From contig NZ_JACHZE010000011.1 of NCBI RefSeq assembly GCF_014193285.1, positions 1 through 64,000 of the forward strand: DNA of 64,000 nucleotides, in the 5' to 3' direction. Below are positions 19,890 through 30,126 of this stretch, in pieces. The notes under the pieces were generated by a model. It saw only the letters and a list, made by a program, of their open reading frames with translations, was not told the DNA's origin and did not search any database. The DNA comes from Atlantibacter sp. RC6. Its GTDB lineage: Bacteria > Pseudomonadota > Gammaproteobacteria > Enterobacterales > Enterobacteriaceae. Within the stretch, counting starts at the first letter, position 1. Every line of letters starts with the position of its first letter. A program made the position numbers and the translations under genes.

Positions 19890-21284
19890 TCACGCTGGAT
19901 GCTTACGCATCTCGATCTCTTCCACAATGCGGATATACAGCTTCTCATTGAGGTTGTAGAAACACCCCATCGCCACAATCGTGACCACCGCGAGCGCGGC
20001 GGGATAGAGGAATATCAACTCCCGCAAGCCCTCAACCGTACCGGCAGACTGCACTACATTTGGCACATAGCCGATTTGCGTCAGCATCCAGCCGGGGAAG
20101 AAACCCGCCAGCGCCTGGGAGACTTTTCTGAAGAAGGTGAAACCGGTATATACCGTTCCTTCCGAACGTACGCCGGTGCGCCACTCACCGTATTCAACCG
20201 TGTCGGAAACCAGCGCCCAGTTCAGGCTGTTAACAAAGGCGGAGCCAAAGAATGCCAGGCAGGAAAACGCGACAAAGCTGACTGAGCCGCCGCCCAGGGT
20301 GTAGTTGAGCAGATCGCCAGCGACCCAAATAAGCAGACCGCCGATATAGACTTTTTTCTTACCGAAGCGACGGACCGCGCCGGGCATCAGCAAGACGCCG
20401 AAGAAAATACAGCCCATGCTGAAAAAGCCCATGTAAGACAGCAAAATAGGATCGTTAAGCACGTACTGGGTGTAGTAAACCTGGATGGCGAGTTTGACGT
20501 TAAACGCGCCCAGGGTACACAGGTTGGCGATACAGAGAATAAACAGCGGCCTGTTACCGGCAATGGCGCGAAACGACTGCAATAATCCCGGCTTATGCCC
20601 AGCGGTAGCGGGCTGCACCTCAATATACCGCTCTTGCACTCCGGCATAACAACGCCACATGCAGAACAAACCGCATACCGAAAACAGCGTAGCGGCAAAG
20701 ATATAGCCGAGCTGGGCATTGCCCTCGATAAGATTCATCACCGGCACAAAACCGACGGTACATAGCAGCAGACCCAGCGTCGCGCCTCCCTGGCGCCAGG
20801 CCGCCAGAGACGCCCGCTCGTCAGGGTTTTTGGTGATGGCGGGCACCATCGCGCCGTAAGAACAGTTCATCATGCTGAAGAACAGGCCGTACAGCATAAA
20901 CAGCGCCGTCGCCATTACGGTTTTTCCGGTTACCTCAAACGGCGTACCGACGAAGTTGGCGATGGCCAGTAACGTCACAGGAAAAGCGGCATACAGTACG
21001 AAGGGGCGAAATTTCCCTTTTGGGCCGATATGGCGTCTGGAATCAAGCATGATGCCGGTACCCATATCGGTGAATGCGGTAAAAAATTTGGAAATTAAAA
21101 AGATGATCCCGCCATAGGTTCCCGGTAGGCCCAATATATCGGTGTAAAATTTCAGTAAATAGAGCGTGCCAATATCCAGCAAAATATTTGAGCCTAAATC
21201 TCCCATTCCATAAGCAACTTTTTCTTTCAGAGACAGGCGTAATTTTTCCGGACTGCACGCCTGGTCAGCATGTATCTGAACCAT
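19890..21284 (-). CDS. yihP: YihP, GPH-family permease
   Basis: A 464-aa, 12-helix GPH-family transporter, highly similar to E. coli YihP. It shares LSLKEKVAYGMGDLGSNI, PAITKNPDERASLAAWRQGGA and the C-terminal SDTVEYGEWRTGVRSEG blocks. In E. coli it is a candidate exporter of 2,3-dihydroxypropane-1-sulfonate (DHPS) or a second importer; this has not been settled to my knowledge. I chose the ATG at 21284 (MVQIHADQ) with GGAG six bases upstream rather than ATG 21296. Here the next gene upstream is a TauE-type permease, absent from K-12. Confidence 0.93.
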   Translation of the reverse strand: MVQIHADQACSPEKLRLSLKEKVAYGMGDLGSNILLDIGTLYLLKFYTDILGLPGTYGGIIFLISKFFTAFTDMGTGIMLDSRRHIGPKGKFRPFVLYAAFPVTLLAIANFVGTPFEVTGKTVMATALFMLYGLFFSMMNCSYGAMVPAITKNPDERASLAAWRQGGATLGLLLCTVGFVPVMNLIEGNAQLGYIFAATLFSVCGLFCMWRCYAGVQERYIEVQPATAGHKPGLLQSFRAIAGNRPLFILCIANLCTLGAFNVKLAIQVYYTQYVLNDPILLSYMGFFSMGCIFFGVLLMPGAVRRFGKKKVYIGGLLIWVAGDLLNYTLGGGSVSFVAFSCLAFFGSAFVNSLNWALVSDTVEYGEWRTGVRSEGTVYTGFTFFRKVSQALAGFFPGWMLTQIGYVPNVVQSAGTVEGLRELIFLYPAALAVVTIVAMGCFYNLNEKLYIRIVEEIEMRKHPA

Positions 21285-21324
21285 ATTTTTCTCCATCGGC
21301 TTAAAAGCGCGTGATGAACCCAGA

Positions 21325-22212
21325 TTAATTGGTAACTTTTTCCGCTTCGCTTGCTTCACGAATGGCGGCGACTTTTTTACCGAACATCAATTGCAATACG
21401 ATCAGCAAACCAAATACCGGTATTAGTGCGGCGGCTGTGGATATCCCGGTTGCGCCTTTAATTAGCATCGCGCCGGACCCGATCAATAATAAAAACACTA
21501 TTATCCGGAAGACATTAACTGAGATACGCTTGTGGACGTATTGCCCCACTAACGAACCCAGAATCATGGTAGGAATGCAGAACAGCACCAGTTTAATTGT
21601 CGAAATGGTCAGGATACCGCTGGTGGCGAGGCCGCCAATAATCGCCACATTATTAGCGGTAAAAAACGCATTCAACGTCCCGCGAAACGCCGCCGGGCCA
21701 AGGTTGCGCAGCATGCCGTAGATCACCACCGGCGGCCCGTTGGTAGAAAACGCGGAGCCCAGCGCCCCGGCGATAACGCCCATCGGCATGGCGATCCAGG
21801 GCTTGTCGTAAACCGGCAGACGAGGAATAAACAGACTGTAAAACGAGTAAAGGATCAGAAACGCGCCTAACCCCATTTTCATCATAGAGTCAGGTAAAAA
21901 AGCCAGCGCATATAGCCCAACAGGAATACCGGCAAACGAGAACAAAATTAATACTATTGCCGATTTCCAGTCGGTCTCTTTGCGCGATAGCCACGTCGCA
22001 TATAACGCCGTCGCGGTACCCACAATTACCGACATCGGTGCCGCCATTTTCAACGGCAGCAATAAAGTAATTAACGGCATGGTGGTTAATGCGCCGCCAA
22101 AACCGGCGCATATTCCTACAAAAGTATATAAAAACATAATCGCGATGACGATCAGCATGGCGGTGGTGCCAAGCTGTATTCCATCAGGCGTAAACAGGGT
22201 GAAGAAATCCAT
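21325..22212 (-). CDS. TauE/SafE-family permease in the sulfoquinovose operon
   Basis: A 295-aa integral membrane protein with about eight hydrophobic segments in two repeats. It has the family hallmarks GICAGFGGALTTMPLI (about 33-48) and GVIAGALGSAFSTNGPPVVIYG (about 145-166). TauE/SafE proteins export sulfite, sulfoacetate or related organosulfonates in known cases. It lies between yihP and yihQ on the operon strand, 40-47 bp from each, where K-12 has no gene. Inference: it exports a C3-sulfonate end product (DHPS or sulfolactate) or sulfite from sulfoquinovose breakdown. The substrate is not shown by sequence. Confidence 0.9.
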   Translation of the reverse strand: MDFFTLFTPDGIQLGTTAMLIVIAIMFLYTFVGICAGFGGALTTMPLITLLLPLKMAAPMSVIVGTATALYATWLSRKETDWKSAIVLILFSFAGIPVGLYALAFLPDSMMKMGLGAFLILYSFYSLFIPRLPVYDKPWIAMPMGVIAGALGSAFSTNGPPVVIYGMLRNLGPAAFRGTLNAFFTANNVAIIGGLATSGILTISTIKLVLFCIPTMILGSLVGQYVHKRISVNVFRIIVFLLLIGSGAMLIKGATGISTAAALIPVFGLLIVLQLMFGKKVAAIREASEAEKVTN

Positions 22213-22259
22213 AATCGTTCCTTGAGTCTGTCACTATTTGCTGCGCTGGCGCCGAAACG

Positions 22260-24296
22260 TCAGAGACGTCGCAGTGTCTGGAATAAGGGTGCCCATTGGC
22301 TGTCGGCGCGATAAAACACCGGTGGCTTGCCGAGCGGGGCATCAACGGTCACTTCGCCGCCGCGATGCTGTTCCCCTGTCCAGAGATTGATCCAGCTGTC
22401 TTCTGGCAGGTAGAGCGTCCAGTCGCTGCGCCCTTGCTCATACACCGGCGCAACCAGCACGTCGCGGCCAAACAGGTACTGGTATTTCAGGGTGTAGGTA
22501 TGGGCATCGTCCTCATAGTGCAGGAACAGCGGGCGCATCACCGGCAGGCCCGATTTCGCGTTCTGCGCCACCGCGTCTTTGATATACGGCTTCAGGGTGG
22601 TAAAGACGGTTGTCATCCGGGCGAAGTGCGCAATGGTTTCGGCATCGCTGTCGAACTGCCAGTTATCACCGGGGCGATTGCCCTCGTGGGTGCGCATCAT
22701 TGGGGTAAAGGCGCTGAAATCACACCAGCGCAACAGCAGTTCTTTGCTGCGCTTCATCTCGAACAGCGTGGTGTAACCGCCGATATCGCTGTGGTGCAAA
22801 CCGTGGCCGCTCATTCCCAGCGACAGCGCCGCCGGAATCACTGACGCCGGGCCATCGTCCAGGCTCCAGTCGACGTTCTGATCGCCTGCCCACATCATCA
22901 CCGAGTATTTCTGGCTGCCGGAATAGCCAGCACGCATAAAAAACAGGATCTCGCCGAGTTTGCCGGTTTCCTGAAGCGCTTCGTAATTACACTTAGCCCA
23001 CAGAGCAGGCCAGGCGTTATGCATGATTTCCGCGCTGACGCCGTTGTGCAGCACCGTGTCGGTGGGAAGATATTCGCCAAAATCCGCCATCCAGCCGCCG
23101 CAACCGAGCGCAATCAGGTTTTGTTTAATCACGCCTTTGTACCAGTCGTAGGCTTGCGGGTTAGTCAGATCGATAACCCCCGCGTAGAACTCGCCAAACT
23201 CAACGTGATAGTCCTTGCCATTAAGGTCTTTGGTGAGATAACCGCGCTTTGCCGCTTCTTCGCACAAATCACGATCGCTGGCGACATAGGGATTGATATA
23301 GGAAAGAAACTGTACGCCTTCGCGTTTCCACTGGGGAATGCGTTGATCAAGCTGCGGATACAGCTCGCTGTTCCATTTCCAGTTCCACATCACGCGCTTG
23401 CCAAACGAGGTCATGCGGATGCCGGACCAGTCCTGCGCCCAGATGCCGTTGACCTTCACGCCGCCGTTGCGCATCGTATCGAGCTTTCGCTGGCAAACGT
23501 CGGTCCCGCCCTGGATACCGAGCGTCACGCCGTCATAAACCCAGTCCGGGAGTTCTGGCTGGCGGCCAAGCAGGCCGGTGAGTTTTTCCAGCAGATCAAC
23601 GTAAGTGGGCGCGCATTCGAAACGCAGCGTGGCGTTGTCTTCCCAGAACGCCAGTTCGTGGAATTCCGGCGCGCTAAAGTCGAAGTTCATATAGCCACTG
23701 TTGTCGACGTGGCAGTAATACTTCTGGGTACTGACAAACGTTGGTTGCGGGAAGAAGGTCCAGTAATAGTCGCCGCCCGCGTTCTCTTTGCAGTCGGCAA
23801 GCCAGGTGACATAAGTCTGCTTATTACGGCCCACGCCCTGTTCGCTGGTCCAGAGCGGGAAGGGTTTGCCGCGCAGATCAAAATAAGAAAACTGTTCGCC
23901 GCAGCCGTAAATATGATCCTCTGGCTTAGCGGCCAGCCGCAGCCAGATGCGGTTATGGCTGGGAGCATCATTCTTTAACTCCAGCAGTAAACGCTGGTGG
24001 CTATCGACACGAACGCGCAGCGTTGCGCTGACGGCGTCGCCGCGCGTAAAACGGATGGCCCAGCCATCAGGCTGTTGAACGACAGTCGCCTGGTTTAGCG
24101 CCACCTTTTCATTCAGCTTGTCTTTGATACTGAAGTTGCCGCGAAACATCTCGATATCCGCTTCGCCTGCGCCGACCCATAAGCAGGGGGCCTGCGAGGT
24201 GTGGCGTAAAATAAGGCGCGACTGCCAGGCGAGCGTAAAGCCGTCGTCGAATGTATTAAGCTCAATATCATTCAGATCAGTGCGTTGTGATTTCAT
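22260..24296 (-). CDS. yihQ: YihQ, sulfoquinovosidase (GH31)
   Basis: A 678-aa family 31 glycoside hydrolase, same length as E. coli YihQ, that releases sulfoquinovose from plant sulfolipid head groups such as sulfoquinovosyl glycerol. The catalytic nucleophile D405 (WMADFGEYLP) and acid/base D472 (GDQNVDW) are present. So are the sulfonate-recognition residues R301 and W304 (GKRVMW) and Y508 (DIGGY), which separate true sulfoquinovosidases from alpha-glucosidases. It is cytoplasmic with no signal peptide. It is the sixth gene of the operon reading from yihU. Confidence 0.97.
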   Translation of the reverse strand: MKSQRTDLNDIELNTFDDGFTLAWQSRLILRHTSQAPCLWVGAGEADIEMFRGNFSIKDKLNEKVALNQATVVQQPDGWAIRFTRGDAVSATLRVRVDSHQRLLLELKNDAPSHNRIWLRLAAKPEDHIYGCGEQFSYFDLRGKPFPLWTSEQGVGRNKQTYVTWLADCKENAGGDYYWTFFPQPTFVSTQKYYCHVDNSGYMNFDFSAPEFHELAFWEDNATLRFECAPTYVDLLEKLTGLLGRQPELPDWVYDGVTLGIQGGTDVCQRKLDTMRNGGVKVNGIWAQDWSGIRMTSFGKRVMWNWKWNSELYPQLDQRIPQWKREGVQFLSYINPYVASDRDLCEEAAKRGYLTKDLNGKDYHVEFGEFYAGVIDLTNPQAYDWYKGVIKQNLIALGCGGWMADFGEYLPTDTVLHNGVSAEIMHNAWPALWAKCNYEALQETGKLGEILFFMRAGYSGSQKYSVMMWAGDQNVDWSLDDGPASVIPAALSLGMSGHGLHHSDIGGYTTLFEMKRSKELLLRWCDFSAFTPMMRTHEGNRPGDNWQFDSDAETIAHFARMTTVFTTLKPYIKDAVAQNAKSGLPVMRPLFLHYEDDAHTYTLKYQYLFGRDVLVAPVYEQGRSDWTLYLPEDSWINLWTGEQHRGGEVTVDAPLGKPPVFYRADSQWAPLFQTLRRL

Positions 24297-24332
24297 TATT
24301 GCCTCTGATGTAGGGTAGATCGGTAAACATTG

Positions 24333-25172
24333 TTATTCGCCGCCAATCGTGAAACTGAACCGGTGCGTCTCTCCCGGCGCCAGCAAAACCACGTCCTGAC
24401 CAGAATTAAACGCATCCGGCGGGCAACTCATTGGCTCTACGGCCAGCCCTTTGCGGTTTAACTTGTCGGCGGTATAGATTTGTAGCCAGGGCTGGCTGGC
24501 GCGCAGCCAGGCGACCATGCGTTGTTCCCGACTGGTGAGCCTGACTTCCCACTCAATGCCCGTGGTTCTGAAGGTGTGATCGATTTGCGCCGCGCCGATT
24601 TTCCGTGAGTGCCGGTAATCCAGCTCTGGAGAGACGGCGTCAGTTAACGGAAGCGTTAACTCACAGCTATCGGTGCTTGCCAGGTTGCAGGTCAAATAGG
24701 GGTGAACCCCTGCGCCGTAAGGCGCAGCGGTATCCCCGATATTGGTGGTCAAGATGCTGGCAGACAGCCCCGTCTCAGCGTTTAGCTGATAGCGCATCTC
24801 GGTCATCAGCATGAAGGGATAGCCATAATGTGGCGGTAAAAACACGTTCAGCGTGGCGGCGGTTTCCGAGCAGTCACTGAGTTGCCAGTCGCGCCAGGCT
24901 AACAGGCCATGAATGGCGGATTGCGACACGCGATCGTTTATCGCTAACTGGTATTCCACGCCGTCGTGCCGGTAACAGCCGTTGGCAATGCGGTTAGGCC
25001 AGGGGATCAACACTTTTCCCAAATGCGCTAACGGCATCTCATTCGGATGATGGGGAATAATAAGATGACGCCCTTTGTGCGTCAGTTCCGCCATCCCCGC
25101 GCCCACCGTCACGATTTTTGCCTGGTAATCACCCGCGCTAAGCACGACTGTTTTTCCACTCTTCTGCATCAT
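24333..25172 (-). CDS. yihR: YihR, aldose-1-epimerase-like sulfoquinovose mutarotase
   Basis: A 279-aa galactose-mutarotase-fold protein that in the sulfo-EMP pathway interconverts sulfoquinovose anomers after YihQ action. Conserved elements are IPWPNRIANGCY, the catalytic-loop IHGLLAWRDW, APYGAGVHPYL and the C-terminal AVEPMSCPPDAFNSG with the general-base region. I chose the ATG at 25172 behind GAGGG rather than a start four codons upstream. It is somewhat shorter than K-12 YihR (308 aa), with loss mainly in the middle of the protein. Confidence 0.92.
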   Translation of the reverse strand: MMQKSGKTVVLSAGDYQAKIVTVGAGMAELTHKGRHLIIPHHPNEMPLAHLGKVLIPWPNRIANGCYRHDGVEYQLAINDRVSQSAIHGLLAWRDWQLSDCSETAATLNVFLPPHYGYPFMLMTEMRYQLNAETGLSASILTTNIGDTAAPYGAGVHPYLTCNLASTDSCELTLPLTDAVSPELDYRHSRKIGAAQIDHTFRTTGIEWEVRLTSREQRMVAWLRASQPWLQIYTADKLNRKGLAVEPMSCPPDAFNSGQDVVLLAPGETHRFSFTIGGE

Positions 25173-25197
25173 GGCTTCCCTCAATCAAGGCGCTGAG

Positions 25198-26439
25198 CTA
25201 TCTGGCGTTCACATCCAGCAGACCGGCGGCAACAGCGGGAGCCAGCCCCGGCGCGAGCGGCAGACGCGGGATCACCAGGCAGTGCAGCAGATGATAGATA
25301 TCCTGTTTGCCATCCCAGACTTTGGTGGTGACCTGGTTATGAATATCCAGCTCCTGCCACCATGACCCGTTTTCGTAATCCATCAGGTACTTGATGCAGT
25401 AATCCCACCATTTTTGATACCAGGCTTCGTACTGCGCATCGCCGGTTACGGTATACAGCGCATAGGCGGTGCCCATCGCTTCCACAATCGGCCAGCGCAC
25501 GCGTTCACGGACAATAGGCTTGCCGTCCCAGTCGACGGTATACACAATGCCTTCCGCACCATCGGGTGCCCAGGCGTCGCGGATGGTGGCGTGGAACAGC
25601 CCTTTGGCGTCTTCCAGCAGCCATTCCGGCGGGGTTTCAAAACGGGCTTCCAGCGCGGCGCGCAGGTGCAGCATCAGCCGGCCCCACTCGATCCAGTGGC
25701 CAGGCGTACCGCCATAGGCGCGGAAGCGGTGAGCCGGATTTTCCTTGTTGTAATCGCGAATGGGGTTCCAGTTAGCGTCGAAGTGTTCATTAACGCGATA
25801 GTCGCCCTTGCGCGCCACGTCATGAATAATCACTGAGGCCACCCGCAGCGCACGGTCGAGCCATTTACGATCGTGCGTCACGTCATAAACAATCAGAAAC
25901 GCTTCCACAGCGTGCATATTGGCGTTGCCGCCGCGGTAGTTTTCCGTCTCGGTGAAGGCCTCGTCCCAGGACTCCAGGCACATCTGCTCCTTCTCGCTCC
26001 AGAAGTACTTCTCGATGACCTCGATCGCGTCATCCAGTAATAGGCGTGCCGCAGGATGGCCAGTGGTCACCGCGCTGGCAGCGCCCAGCAGCACAAAGAA
26101 ATGCTGATAGCCCTGCTTGGACGCGTCTACCACGCCGTTGTCATTCACGCAGGCGTACCAACCGCCGTGCTGCTTATCGCGCAGCGCGCCATTGAGTGCG
26201 TTGATGCCATGTTCAACCAGCGGATACGCGCCAGGCCGGCCCATCGAGGCGGCAACGGAATAGACATGCAGCATACGGGCGGTGATCCACAGATGGGTAC
26301 CCATGTCGGGTTTCACCTGGCCATTATTACCCAGCCAGCCGAATCCGGTCGGCACCGCGGCGTTTTTACCAAAATCGAAAACCCGGTCGGTTTCTTGTTC
26401 CAGCCAGCGGTTGTGGCTCAGGGTGTTAAACCATTTCAT
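25198..26439 (-). CDS. yihS: YihS, sulfoquinovose isomerase
   Basis: A 413-aa (alpha/alpha)6-barrel isomerase of the AGE family, same length as E. coli YihS. It converts sulfoquinovose to 6-deoxy-6-sulfofructose (and can act on mannose/fructose). The catalytic and substrate residues R55, H176, R238, H248 and H383 are all present at the E. coli positions ([35 protein letters not shown]). The gene lies 25 bp upstream of yihR and 15 bp downstream of yihT. Confidence 0.97.
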   Translation of the reverse strand: MKWFNTLSHNRWLEQETDRVFDFGKNAAVPTGFGWLGNNGQVKPDMGTHLWITARMLHVYSVAASMGRPGAYPLVEHGINALNGALRDKQHGGWYACVNDNGVVDASKQGYQHFFVLLGAASAVTTGHPAARLLLDDAIEVIEKYFWSEKEQMCLESWDEAFTETENYRGGNANMHAVEAFLIVYDVTHDRKWLDRALRVASVIIHDVARKGDYRVNEHFDANWNPIRDYNKENPAHRFRAYGGTPGHWIEWGRLMLHLRAALEARFETPPEWLLEDAKGLFHATIRDAWAPDGAEGIVYTVDWDGKPIVRERVRWPIVEAMGTAYALYTVTGDAQYEAWYQKWWDYCIKYLMDYENGSWWQELDIHNQVTTKVWDGKQDIYHLLHCLVIPRLPLAPGLAPAVAAGLLDVNAR

Positions 26440-26454
26440 TGTTCTGTCCTTTAC

Positions 26455-27330
26455 TCAGCGTTTAGCCATCATTTCGTCAACAATCTCGCCCAGACGTTGC
26501 AGTTTCGGCGCGCAGACATCCCGGAACATCAACTCACTGTCCGGCAAGCCCACCACGGATGCCCAGACAGCACGGCCTGCCAGAAAACCGGATGCGCCAG
26601 CCTCCATGGCTGTTCTGACCGCGCGCGGGAACAGTTTTTCATCCACACCGGAAGAGAGAATGACCCACGGCATATTGATGCAGTCATGAAGACGCTGAGA
26701 GGCGCTCAGCAGGGCTTGCTGTGTACCTTTGCCAAACAGCGGCATCTCCACTTTGTAGAGATCGGCACCGCAGTCGCCCAGTTCTTTTGCGGCATCGATA
26801 ATCGCCTGCTCGCGGTTGAAGTTGTCGCCGCGGCGGGGAGGGCGCACTACCGGCTCGATAATGCTCAGCAAACCTTGCGCATGGCACCGCTGGTTAAAGG
26901 CTTTCACCATGTCCAGGCGTTGTTGCGGATCTTCATCGCTGCGCCACAGCACCAGCAGTTTCAGCGCTTTTGCGCCGTCACGTTTCACCGCTTGCGGATC
27001 GACATGCTGATCGATGGTTACGCTATCCACCGGAATGCCGTTGCCAGGGATAAACGCATCTGCCGCGACGATAGTGGCGCAGTTTTTGGCAACCGCTTGT
27101 TGCTCCAGGATCTGGCGATAGCAGAACTGTTGATCGACGAGGATGGCCGATGCCCAGGGCGACAGGATTTTGGCGGCGTTAACTTTAAAATCCGTTAATA
27201 CGCTGTCGGCCACGGGAAGCGCGGCGCCTGCGGCGGCGAACATTAAGCGCATCGCTTCACGCTGATCCACCGCCAGCATGGCGAAGCCGCCGGAAGGTCG
27301 GGCGATATCCTTAAGGGTGTAGTGACTCAT
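26455..27330 (-). CDS. yihT: YihT, 6-deoxy-6-sulfofructose-1-phosphate aldolase
   Basis: A 291-aa class I aldolase (LacD/DeoC-like TIM barrel) that cleaves SFP into DHAP and 3-sulfolactaldehyde. The Schiff-base lysine is K193 in [10 protein letters not shown], as in E. coli. Other conserved blocks are [23 protein letters not shown] and [12 protein letters not shown]. It is the second gene of the operon and a key enzyme of sulfoglycolysis. Confidence 0.97.
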   Translation of the reverse strand: MSHYTLKDIARPSGGFAMLAVDQREAMRLMFAAAGAALPVADSVLTDFKVNAAKILSPWASAILVDQQFCYRQILEQQAVAKNCATIVAADAFIPGNGIPVDSVTIDQHVDPQAVKRDGAKALKLLVLWRSDEDPQQRLDMVKAFNQRCHAQGLLSIIEPVVRPPRRGDNFNREQAIIDAAKELGDCGADLYKVEMPLFGKGTQQALLSASQRLHDCINMPWVILSSGVDEKLFPRAVRTAMEAGASGFLAGRAVWASVVGLPDSELMFRDVCAPKLQRLGEIVDEMMAKR

Positions 27331-27356
27331 AGTGATTCCTTATTGAAACGTTAACG

Positions 27357-28241
27357 TCAGTGAGACAGGCCGGCGCTGGCGCGCACCTGCTCTAAAATGG
27401 CGGTCCAGTCTTCGCGCCCGCGTCCGGCGGCGCGCGCCTGGTTGTAAACCTCGCGTGACGCCGCGCCGAGCGGCATCGGGACGTGCAGTTGGTTGGCGAC
27501 ATCCAGCGCGATGCCCAGATCTTTATGGGCGAGGTCGATCATGAAGGCCGGAGAAAGATCCCCCTTCAGCACTTTGTTTGGCCATGACGTCGTGAAATGG
27601 CCTTTACCGGCTGGTGTGCCGCTCATCACCTGAAGGGCGACATCGAACGAGAGGCCCAGCGCTTCGCACAGCACAGCGGCTTCGGCAGAGAGCGCATTGA
27701 GGGCGATGCTCATGTAGTTATTAATAAGTTTGACGCGGATACCCATGCCCGGGCCGCCTGCGTTAATCAGTTCGTTACCCATTGCCATTAGTACCGGCCT
27801 GGCGCGTTCCACCTGCTGCGCCGTACCGCCTGCCAGCAGCAGCAGCGTCCCGGCGATGGCATGATCGGAGGTGCGGCCAACGGGAACATCCATCAGGCTG
27901 AAACCCCGCTCGCGCATATCGCTAATTAGCTTGTCGGTTTGCAGCGGATGGATGGTGGACATATCAATCACCAGCGCGTCATGGGCTAATCCTTCGCAAA
28001 CGCCACGCTCGCCAAACAGTACCGCGCGTACCAGATCGCCGTTGGGCAGCATGGTGATCACAAATTCGGCACCCTCAGCAGCCTGTGCTGGCGTGGTTGC
28101 GGATTGCGCTCCTTTAGCCACCAGCGTTTGCACGGCGTCCGGATTGACATCAAACACCTTGAGCGCGTGGCCCTGACGTAACAGATTGCTGGCCATTGGC
28201 GCACCCATCTGTCCGAGCCCGATAAATCCTATGGCTGACAT
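27357..28241 (-). CDS. yihU: YihU, 3-sulfolactaldehyde reductase
   Basis: A 294-aa beta-hydroxyacid dehydrogenase that reduces sulfolactaldehyde to DHPS with NADH in the cytoplasm. The Rossmann motif [17 protein letters not shown] is at residues 5-21, the substrate loop [11 protein letters not shown] around 115-130 and the catalytic lysine in [11 protein letters not shown] around 165-175. E. coli YihU is 298 aa. It is the first gene of the long minus-strand operon and diverges from yihV. Confidence 0.96.
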   Translation of the reverse strand: MSAIGFIGLGQMGAPMASNLLRQGHALKVFDVNPDAVQTLVAKGAQSATTPAQAAEGAEFVITMLPNGDLVRAVLFGERGVCEGLAHDALVIDMSTIHPLQTDKLISDMRERGFSLMDVPVGRTSDHAIAGTLLLLAGGTAQQVERARPVLMAMGNELINAGGPGMGIRVKLINNYMSIALNALSAEAAVLCEALGLSFDVALQVMSGTPAGKGHFTTSWPNKVLKGDLSPAFMIDLAHKDLGIALDVANQLHVPMPLGAASREVYNQARAAGRGREDWTAILEQVRASAGLSH

Positions 28242-28393
28242 ACGTGTCTCCTGTCTTATTTTGTCATTTAATGATCGTTTCTGTCTGTAATTTGATCGTA
28301 TTTGTAATTTATGGTCAAAAAATTGACAGGCGTCACTTTTTAAACATTTCGTGAAATTAAAATAGCGGCATCTAAAACGTGGAAGGAAAGACC
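28242..28393. promoter_or_regulatory. yihU-yihV divergent promoter region
   Basis: A 152-bp AT-rich control region between the divergent halves of the sulfoquinovose regulon. It contains repeated TGATCGTwT-like words (TGATCGTTTCTG at 28271, TGATCGTATTTG at 28294) and TTGACA at 28322 as a possible -35 hexamer for yihV. In E. coli CsqR (YihW) binds here and is released by sulfoquinovose or its glycerol form. Confidence 0.7.
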
Positions 28394-29290
28394 ATGACTC
28401 GTATTGCGTGTGTGGGGATTACCGTGCTGGACCGTATCTGGTATCTCACTGATTTACCGAAGGAAGGCGGGAAGTATGTGGCGGGTGATTACAAAGAGGT
28501 CGGCGGCGGACCAGCAGCAACCGCCGCTGTCGCTGCGGCGCGGCTGGGTGCGCAAGTGGATTTTATTGGCCGGGTAGGGGACGACGATACGGGCAACCGT
28601 CTGCTGGCGGAGCTTGAGGAGTATGGCGTTAACACGCGTTATACGCGGATCATCAAAGGGGCGCGCTCGTCGCAGTCTGCTGTGCTGGTAGACGGCGCGG
28701 GCGAGCGCATCATCGCTAACTATCCCAGCCCTGATTTACCGGCCAGCGCCGACTGGCTGGCGGCGATCGATTTTGGTCAGTGGGACGCAGTTCTGGCAGA
28801 TGTCCGCTGGCATGACGGCGCGAAACAGGCGTTTACGTTGGCGCGGGCTAACGGCGTGCCGACGGTACTGGATGCAGACGTGACGCCACAGGATATCGGC
28901 GAACTGGTCGCGCTAAGCGATCATGCGGCGTTTTCAGCGCCGGGTTTAGCGCGCCTGACAGGCAACAGCGATGCGCCAGCCGCACTAAAACAAGCACAAA
29001 CGCTCACAAATGGTCATGTTTATGTCACCCAGGGGGCGCAAGGGTGTCTGTGGCTGGAAAATGCACGGTTGCACCACTTACCTGCTTTGCATGTCGATGT
29101 GGTGGATACCACCGGCGCAGGCGATGTGTTCCATGGCGCGCTGGCGGTAAGCCTGGCGCAAAATAACGCAACCGAAGAGGCGATCCGCTTTGCCAGCGCG
29201 GTGGCTGCCCTGAAATGTACCCGCCCCGGCGGACGTGCCGGTATCCCTGACTGTGATCAAACCCGCTATTTCCTGTCACTTTATGTATAA
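28394..29290 (+). CDS. yihV: YihV, 6-deoxy-6-sulfofructose kinase
   Basis: A 298-aa PfkB-family kinase that phosphorylates sulfofructose on O1 with ATP. It shows the family start region [32 protein letters not shown] and the catalytic anion-hole/base motif [14 protein letters not shown] (about residues 237-250). I used the ATG at 28394, six bases after GGAAGGAAAG, which gives the E. coli length. It is the first gene of yihV-yihW, divergent from the rest of the pathway. Confidence 0.96.
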   Translation: MTRIACVGITVLDRIWYLTDLPKEGGKYVAGDYKEVGGGPAATAAVAAARLGAQVDFIGRVGDDDTGNRLLAELEEYGVNTRYTRIIKGARSSQSAVLVDGAGERIIANYPSPDLPASADWLAAIDFGQWDAVLADVRWHDGAKQAFTLARANGVPTVLDADVTPQDIGELVALSDHAAFSAPGLARLTGNSDAPAALKQAQTLTNGHVYVTQGAQGCLWLENARLHHLPALHVDVVDTTGAGDVFHGALAVSLAQNNATEEAIRFASAVAALKCTRPGGRAGIPDCDQTRYFLSLYV

Positions 29291-29324
29291 AATGCGGGGC
29301 GAGATGTTTTTCCAGGGACACCCT

Positions 29325-30125
29325 ATGAGCCTGACTGAGCTAACCGGTAACCCGCGGCACGATCAGTTATTAACGCTGATTGCCGATCGCGGTTATATGA
29401 ACATTGATGAACTGGCGCAACTGCTGGATGTATCAACGCAAACGGTGCGTCGCGATATCCGTAAACTGAGCGATCAGGGATTAATCACGCGCCACCACGG
29501 CGGCGCAGGGCGGGCATCCAGCGTGGTCAATACGGCGTTTGAACAGCGCGAAGTCTCCCTGACGGATGAAAAGCGGGCGATCGCGGAAGCCATCGCCGAC
29601 TACATTCCCGACGGCTCCACCATTTTTATTACCATCGGCACCACGGTGGAACATGTGGCGCGCGCGCTGCTGAATCATAACCACTTGCGCATTATTACCA
29701 ACAGCCTGCGCGTGGCGCATATTCTGTATAAAAATCCGCGCTTCGAGGTCATGATGCCGGGCGGTTCGATCCGCGCGCATAACGGAGGGATTATCGGCCC
29801 GCAAGCGGTGTCGTTTGTGTCTGAATTCCGCGCGGATTACCTGATTACCAGCGTGGGTGCCATTGATACCGACGGAACGCTGCTGGAATTTGATGTTAAC
29901 GAAGCCAGTGTGGCAAAAGGCATGATGGCCCATGCGCGCCATATTCTTCTGGCGGCCGATCATACTAAATACCACGCGTCGGCCGCGGTCAGTATCGGCA
30001 ATATCAGCCAGGTTTCGGCGCTGTTTACCGATGCGCCGCCCCCTGCGGCCATGAATCAGCTGGCGCACACTCATCAGGTGGAAATTATTGAGGTTTCGCC
30101 CGCTTCGCTTGCTGATAACGGATAA
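29325..30125 (+). CDS. yihW: YihW (CsqR), DeoR-family regulator
   Basis: A 266-aa DeoR-type repressor. The N-terminal winged HTH is MNIDELAQLLDVSTQTVRRDIRKL (about 25-48), followed by the DeoR ligand-sensing domain (ITIGTTVEHVARAL). The start MSLTELTGNPRHDQLL matches E. coli, so the longer upstream frame is not used. It represses both arms of the sulfoquinovose locus. Its stop codon lies one base from the stop of the convergent translocator gene, which marks the edge of the accessory island. Confidence 0.95.
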   Translation: MSLTELTGNPRHDQLLTLIADRGYMNIDELAQLLDVSTQTVRRDIRKLSDQGLITRHHGGAGRASSVVNTAFEQREVSLTDEKRAIAEAIADYIPDGSTIFITIGTTVEHVARALLNHNHLRIITNSLRVAHILYKNPRFEVMMPGGSIRAHNGGIIGPQAVSFVSEFRADYLITSVGAIDTDGTLLEFDVNEASVAKGMMAHARHILLAADHTKYHASAAVSIGNISQVSALFTDAPPPAAMNQLAHTHQVEIIEVSPASLADNG

Positions 30126-30126
30126 C

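Noticed and set aside
23019-23978. 319-codon plus-strand frame opposite yihQ
   Set aside because: Shadow of yihQ, whose active-site residues are fully conserved on the other strand.
26056-27198. 380-codon plus-strand frame across yihS and yihT
   Set aside because: Spans the antisense of two confirmed genes and their intergenic gap.
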